64,000 bases of DNA, from the NCBI GenBank assembly GCA_013350335.1, contig CM023540.1, forward strand, positions 15,691,828-15,755,827. Reading direction: 5' to 3'. The notes beneath the pieces are model-generated. The model saw only the letters and a program-made list of their open reading frames with translations, was not told where the DNA came from and made no database searches. The translations under genes were made by a program, and so were the position numbers. This DNA comes from Chimonanthus salicifolius. Lineage: Eukaryota; Streptophyta; Magnoliopsida; Laurales; Calycanthaceae. Positions 60,801 to 64,000 of this stretch are shown here, piece after piece. Every line of letters begins with the position of its first letter. Position 1 is the first letter of the stretch.

Positions 60801-61025
60801 TATTTCTGAGGAGTGAACTTATACGCACTGTTCATCCAAAAGAAGTAAAGATGCATATCCTTTAAACACCTTAGAATTTTAAAGAACAGACAAAACTAAC
60901 CTGTCTGGTAACTCTGTAGGACGGCCAACTGTATCCTTTGTATTAATTGGGCTCTGCTTATTAATATATATGTCATTCGGTCTAATTATCTCTCCCGGAG
61001 ATGCAATTCCATCTGCATCTAATAT
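42117..61025 (-). CDS. NRPC2: DNA-directed RNA polymerase III second-largest subunit, C-terminal part (10 exons, 5' part beyond window)
   Basis: This is the core subunit of nuclear RNA polymerase III, which makes tRNA, 5S rRNA and other small RNAs. Minus-strand exons are 61025-60901, 60827-60692, 60284-60154, 56328-56203, 56115-56060, 55882-55812, 52696-52612, 52509-52406, 51497-51369 and 42167-42117. All phases join, giving 337 codons to a TGA. Seen motifs are [35 protein letters not shown] (nucleic-acid and active-site contact region of all multisubunit polymerases), [24 protein letters not shown] and [15 protein letters not shown] zinc site CRKC-x14-CSTC is followed by [25 protein letters not shown] and the end VPRLKL point to Pol III rather than Pol II, IV or V. 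Plant NRPC2 is about 1,150 aa, so some 800 residues lie right of 61026. The last intron is 9.2 kb. The gene appears intact. Confidence 0.96.
42764..45010 (+). mobile_element. LINE ORF1-only insertion in the last intron of NRPC2
   Basis: On the plus strand, antisense to NRPC2, 42918-43232 encodes an RNA-recognition-motif domain (RNP1 RNFAFVRF, preceded by [15 protein letters not shown]). The frame at 43257-44021 and a continuation at 44000-44254 follow, with DUF4283-like features ([27 protein letters not shown]). These are the hallmarks of ORF1 of plant L1-type LINEs. The 3' end is near 45010 after TTTTTATAAAGTTATC. No endonuclease or reverse transcriptase follows. GGAGAAGGGTCAAAA (42749-42763) and GGAGAAAGGGTCGAAAA (45011-45027) may be a degraded target duplication. 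Confidence 0.72.
45040..45370. repeat. degenerate CCCATGATCCA / AACCCAACCC repeat
   Basis: Short words such as CCCATGATCCA, CATGGTC and CTAACCTAAC recur irregularly. No element boundaries or coding sequence are seen. Confidence 0.5.
46415..47465 (-). mobile_element. LINE 3' fragment (zf-RVT to tail), sense to NRPC2
   Basis: On the minus strand, 47457-47176 encodes the zinc-knuckle region ([24 protein letters not shown]) and 47133-46951 encodes [13 protein letters not shown], the start of RNase H. The minus strand of 46912-46600 carries diverged RNase H ([25 protein letters not shown]). The tail reads TTAATAAAATCCTTTTTGA at about 46440-46422. Several stops break it. It lies in the last intron of NRPC2. 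Confidence 0.75.
47940..48633. mobile_element. TIR-type repeat with TTTGACTACTATG end; copy 1
   Basis: An AT-rich element opens with GAGCCTAAGGTGG and CTTCTAGGCG. It closes with TTAGGCGCACCTAGACATGC, TTTTGACTACTATG at 48633. A second such end, CGCCTTTGACTACTATG, lies at 48661-48677. Its interior (TGCACTAATATAAATATAATGCA onward) matches 61,060-61,250. It is non-coding and its family is not identified. Confidence 0.55.
50569..50991 (+). mobile_element. solo LTR (family of the 21131 LTR) in last intron of NRPC2
   Basis: It starts TGATGTAGGATAAGG and ends TCTCGCATCA, with GCCTAGTTGCAGGC just inside the end, as in the 21131-21777 LTR. The flanks TAATC (50564-50568) and AAATC (50992-50996) differ by one base, consistent with an old 5-bp target duplication. 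The 24-bp array of the other copy is absent. A promoter-like stretch with TACATAAGC lies near 50832. Confidence 0.68.
51533..51601 (-). pseudogene. partial duplicate of an NRPC2 exon with its 3' splice site
   Basis: The bases from AAAGCCA through the exon start and the 3' splice site at 51450-51532 are repeated in tandem. The copy keeps the acceptor (CTTATCACAG then GTCTGTAGGAAGT at 51574 reading left), but a 5-bp loss shifts its frame so that a stop follows within 12 codons. It lies upstream of the true exon in the gene sense and could act as a decoy acceptor. Confidence 0.85.
51611..51640. repeat. CT dinucleotide microsatellite
   Basis: About 15 CT units (GA on the NRPC2 sense strand) lie about 35 bp upstream, in the gene sense, of the decoy acceptor at 51574. 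They could lengthen or disturb the acceptor region. Confidence 0.95.
52220..52275 (-). pseudogene. third copy of the NRPC2 exon start and acceptor
   Basis: ACTTCCTACAGACCTGTGAT followed by AAGATAGCAA and GAATCTCTCTCT repeats the acceptor region of the 51533 copy, including the adjacent CT run. Read on the minus strand it is CTTATCACAG then GTCTGTAGGAAGT starting at 52236. The rest of the exon is absent. It lies in the same intron, between exons 52509-52406 and 51497-51369. Confidence 0.8.
53760..54390 (+). mobile_element. LINE RNase H and 3' tail fragment in an NRPC2 intron
   Basis: The plus strand encodes an RVT_3-type RNase H domain: [19 protein letters not shown] (from about 53823), then a frameshift near the G-run at 53880. 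It continues as [30 protein letters not shown] and [12 protein letters not shown] to a stop at 54220. The 3' UTR ends in TTTTTAATATAATTTTC and an A-run at about 54380. It is antisense to NRPC2. Confidence 0.8.
54510..54802. mobile_element. possible MITE with GTTGCATGG ends
   Basis: The left end GTTGCATGGACAC and the inverted right end GTTGCATGGCTATGG match for nine bases. Inside, GTGTCC and GACAC words recur on both sides (54516-54560 and 54710-54785). The target duplication is unclear. Confidence 0.4.
54829..54856. repeat. CT dinucleotide microsatellite
   Basis: A (CT)n run of about 14 units lies in the NRPC2 intron between exons 55882-55812 and 52696-52612. Confidence 0.95.
55310..55660. 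repeat. AACCAGGTC-rich repeat in NRPC2 intron
   Basis: The words ACCTGGT, AACCAGGTC and CTGGTT recur in both orientations, including ACCTGGTTGACTGAATAGGA and GTGAACCAGGTCTGGTTGAT. This suggests a degenerate inverted-repeat element. The ends are not defined. Confidence 0.35.
58085..58370 (+). mobile_element. Ty3/gypsy pol scrap
   Basis: The plus strand encodes [18 protein letters not shown], the conserved block just before the reverse transcriptase of plant gypsy elements. A matching upstream PEVVAPVL and KFQ are interrupted by a stop. Further similarity fades within about 100 bp. It lies in an NRPC2 intron, antisense to the gene. Confidence 0.7.
58590..59520 (+). mobile_element. LINE reverse-transcriptase C-terminal fragment
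   Basis: The plus strand encodes [38 protein letters not shown] (58670-58800), a stop, then [18 protein letters not shown] and [20 protein letters not shown] across frameshifts (58830-58970). Further on it has [20 protein letters not shown] (about 59425-59490). This is the standard order of the plant LINE segment between the reverse transcriptase and the zf-RVT knuckle. It is broken by many stops and truncated at both ends. It lies in the NRPC2 intron between exons 60284-60154 and 56328-56203, antisense. Confidence 0.8.
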
Positions 61026-61046
61026 CTGTACAAACAATATATGGAT

Positions 61047-61631
61047 TTATTTAATTATGCATATTCTTTGCACTAATATTAATATAATGCACTAGTATAC
61101 AATTATTTTGAGAATATTAATGATAAATGTACTACCTTTTCAACCGACCGTGAGTTAAACAATGCAAATATAAATATATATACTAAAATGCATCAAATAT
61201 AAAAGCAGAAGTTGTTTAATAACAAAAGCCTAATACATAGAACCAAGCAATAAAAAGTCGAAATCAGATATAAAAGAAAAACGTCTTTCTATTATAAGAT
61301 CCATTCACCACCAATCCAATAAAAAGAGTTTATCTCAAACAATAAAAGAACATAATGCTTAATCTGTGGATCTTTAATAATAATAATCATTATCGTTGCC
61401 AATATAATTATCACAATTATCTATATTCTAAATGTTTTCCTTCCTGTTTTTTATTTGTATTCTAATACCAAAAACCAAAGGCACATCAAGATATAAGGCG
61501 GAAGGCACACTAAGCTGCACTAAGGTGTGTGGATTTTCATTAAGGCCAATCTGCACCTTGCCTTATCTTATTAAGGAGCAAACCTCTCTAATGAGCCTTA
61601 GGTGCATCTAGGCACACCTTTGACTACTATG
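61047..61631. mobile_element. TIR-type repeat with TTTGACTACTATG end; copy 2
   Basis: It matches the 47940-48633 element: TTGCACTAATATTAATATAATGCA, then AAATGCATCAAATATAAAAGCA, and an end GCATCTAGGCACACC, TTTGACTACTATG at 61631. The left terminus is not recognisable. It lies in the intron upstream (in the gene sense) of the first NRPC2 exon in the window. Confidence 0.5.
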
Positions 61632-61936
61632 TTTGGGATCAAATTTCCCTAGGGAAATTTGTGCAAATAAATGTATCCTTAGGCTAGAATTTTTTTTTTT
61701 TTTTAAATAAGGGTAAAAATAGTTTTAAAAGGATGAAGAGGGAAACAAATATGAAAAGGGCTTGGGTTAAAATAAGGTTTTGGTGGTAAAAAATCCTATT
61801 GTTTAAAAAAATCCTGATGGCGAGGATATACAATAGGGATGAGAAGGCCATGGCAACTGCGCCATTAGTGGAAGACAAACTCACGACCAAGAGGTCGCTG
61901 GTGTCAGCATCTTCTCTCTCTCTCTCTCTCTCTGAT

Positions 61937-62036
61937 CAAGGTGTCCAGGCATCTCACCTAACTAATCCTTGGGGCATGTGTGAACCTCCCAATCTACACA
62001 CGCCTAGCACAAAACAATGAGTGGCCCTTTTTGTGC
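61937..62036 (-). mobile_element. Au-like SINE 3' fragment
   Basis: AAGGTGTCCAGGCATC, CTAACTAATCCTTGGGGCATG and TGAACCTCCC match the plus-strand reading of the SINE at 9040-9235. The 5' half with box A and box B is missing. It is bordered by CT microsatellites on both sides. Confidence 0.6.
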
Positions 62037-62050
62037 TCCCTCTCTCTCTC

Positions 62051-62230
62051 TGTTGATTGTAACCGATCTTCCTTTCCTTTTTTATTCACCTTGATCGGCT
62101 CTCTTTATTCTATATATACGTGTATCCTCTTTTGATTAAACACCAGAAATACAACACAGAGAATTCATCTCTTTTTTTTCTTCCCATCTCTTCCATTATT
62201 TTTTTCCTTCTCTTATTTTTCTTCTAAATA
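62051..62230 (+). mobile_element. Ty1/copia 5' LTR
   Basis: A short LTR starts TGTTGATTGTAACC. It has a TATATATAC box near 62113 and a downstream GATTAAACACC poly(A)-type region. It is followed at 62232-62243 by GGTATCAGAGCC, the primer-binding site complementary to initiator-Met tRNA that is typical of plant copia elements. The 3' LTR lies beyond the window. Confidence 0.72.
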
Positions 62231-64000
62231 AGGTATCAGAGCCAGAATGGACGGTTCTTGATTTTTCACTGCAACACTATTTTTTTCAACTAGTCCTTAC
62301 AGAAGATCTCTTCTCCATAATTTTAGAGAAAGGTTTTTACTGCATTTTTCTGATGGTTCATACTCCCCAAATAGGTCAGGCTTTCCTGAGTTTTCTGCAT
62401 TTCTTGGTTCATAGGATGGACCATTCTTTCCATCCTTAGATCGGTATTCTGTTTGTAGATTTGAACACATAAACCATCAACACCCTCGTTTTTGCTTCCC
62501 CTACCTTCAATCCATACAGATCTTGGAGGGGTATGGTTATTGGAAAGCTTCCTTTTGGAACTTCTTTGCTGCCACGACAGGAACGCCCATATTTTCCATT
62601 TCAAATCATGGATCTGGCTACCCAGACCATGTATGAACTTGGGACTCATACCCCTGGTTCGGCCTTGGCCCACCTCCCTATCCATCCTGTTAACCTTGGT
62701 CTTCCATTACTAGTGGGGCCCACGTTGCATTTTTTTCCAAATCAAACCCAAGGGCACCCAAAAACCCCATTTTCTACATTTTTTTCTTCGATCTGGCTTG
62801 TAGACTATTATTCCCTCTTTAAACCACCAACACTGTAGTCGAACCTAGCAGATTTGTGAATCCATCAGATTCTTAGTCCTTTTGTGATCGGTGGGAAACA
62901 CTTTTAACCCATTTTCTCATATCTGGCCAGCACTGGTGTTGTGTACCCCATTGTTTCTTAGATCTGGTCTCTTGGATCTCCTACAAGTGTTAATTTGTGA
63001 TTCTTGTGTTAGTGGTGGGTGTTCTCTCACATTTTTTCACTCATTACTTCACTATGTCAGCCATGGACATGCATGATGTTCTTTGCGGGACTTTTTCTGA
63101 TTCAACCTATATTGGGAAGATCACTGCCGCCTTTTTAAATGAGATCAATTACTTTCAATGGTCCCACTCAGCCAAAATGTTCCTTGATGCTAAACAAAAG
63201 ACTGGTTATGCATAAATTTAGTAATGCCTTATTGCAGTATGGGTTTTCTTATTGTTAGACAGATCGCTTTGTGTTTTATCCACCGTGTAGACTCTATTGA
63301 GATGCTTCTTATTGTTTGTGCTGATGATATTATTCTTACTGGGAATGATGCTTGATCTAGTACTAGATTCAAAGACTATTTACGACACTACGTTGATATC
63401 AAAGATTTTGGGCCACTCCACTATTTTCTCAGGATTGAGGTTGCTCATTCTTCTAAAGGGCTTTATCTTTCTCAGAGAAAATATACTTTAGATCTCTTAC
63501 ATGATGTATGATATTCTGGATGTAAGCGAGTAGACATTCCTCTTGATGTCAATACTAAACTTTCTGCCTCAGATGGAATTCAACTAGATGATCTCACATT
63601 TATCATAAACTATTGGGTAAACTTATTTATCTCACTATTAATAGGCCAGATTTATCCTATGTTAATGGAGTGATATGTCAATTTATGCATGCCACGCGTG
63701 ATGCCCATCTTCAAGTTGTTTTTCGGATCCTTCGTTATCTCAAGGCTCACACTGGACGACAATTATTCTATAATCACCAGTCTCAAATGGCCATTCATGG
63801 TTACTTAGATGCTGATTGGGATGGCTCTCTTAACGACCATCGCTCGGCTAGAAGATATTATTTTTTTAGGATCTCATTTGGTCTATTGGTGTAACAAGAA
63901 ACAGATTGTTGTTGCCCGTTCTAGTGTGAAGGCTGAATATTGCACTATGGCCAATATTGTCTGTGAATTACTATGATTCTAGCAATTTCTAGTCGAATTG
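62231..64000 (+). mobile_element. Ty1/copia element, internally deleted; continues past right edge
   Basis: After the primer-binding site comes a long leader, then the gag start at 63054 (MSAMDMHDVL, NYFQWSHSAKMFLDAKQKTG), stopping at 63215. Reverse-transcriptase sequence follows directly: CADDIILTGND (about 63317-63349, YVDD changed to CADD) and IKDFGPLHYFLRIEVAHS. RNase H comes next (GKLIYLTINRPDLSYVNGV, DADWDGSLNDHRSARR) with VVARSSVKAEYCTM near the right edge. The gag end, protease, integrase and first part of RT are deleted, and stops and frameshifts occur. It is antisense to and within an intron of NRPC2. Confidence 0.85.

Overview
The window is nuclear DNA of a flowering plant. It carries three intron-rich genes, all on the minus strand, whose splice sites and proteins can be read directly. 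They sit in a dense background of plant transposons: Ty3/gypsy- and Ty1/copia-type LTR elements, L1-type LINEs, tRNA-derived SINEs, hAT and Mutator-like MITEs. The very long introns (up to about 9.2 kb) and the repeat load suggest a fairly large genome. The sequence alone does not fix the species.

Layout. 1-2,659: minus-strand LTR material with a 42-bp tandem array and a cluster of palindromic CCGA motifs. 2,660-5,880: no gene; LTR-like and SINE relics. 5,886-10,246: complete CRD1/CHL27 gene, the chloroplast Mg-protoporphyrin IX monomethyl ester cyclase of chlorophyll synthesis; 5 exons, 399 aa. 10,430-14,560: intergenic, no gene recognised. 14,568-31,155: complete DHHC-type protein S-acyltransferase; 5 exons, 454 aa, spread over 16.6 kb. 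Its introns 1, 2 and 3 hold a SINE, a LINE with a nested insertion, a solo LTR with a 24-bp tandem array, and a 1.1-kb hAT-like element. 32,150-36,650: two adjacent foldback (Mutator-like) elements that share an inner palindromic core, then a further inverted-repeat element. 36,650-42,116: intergenic with two hAT MITEs. 42,117-61,025 and beyond the right edge: the 3' part (last 10 exons, 337 codons) of NRPC2, the second-largest subunit of RNA polymerase III. Its introns hold at least four LINE fragments, a solo LTR, a gypsy scrap and, at the right edge, a deleted copia element.

The three host genes are unrelated in function (chlorophyll synthesis, membrane protein palmitoylation, Pol III transcription) and are not an operon-like cluster. 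No new enzymatic or defence system was found. The most unusual observations are structural: the foldback pair with a shared core at 32.2-34.8 kb, the tripled 3' splice site of one NRPC2 exon at 51.5-52.2 kb, the hAT MITE family rich in TATCGGCCGATA with an exact 8-bp target duplication, and the 126-bp higher-order repeat at the left edge.
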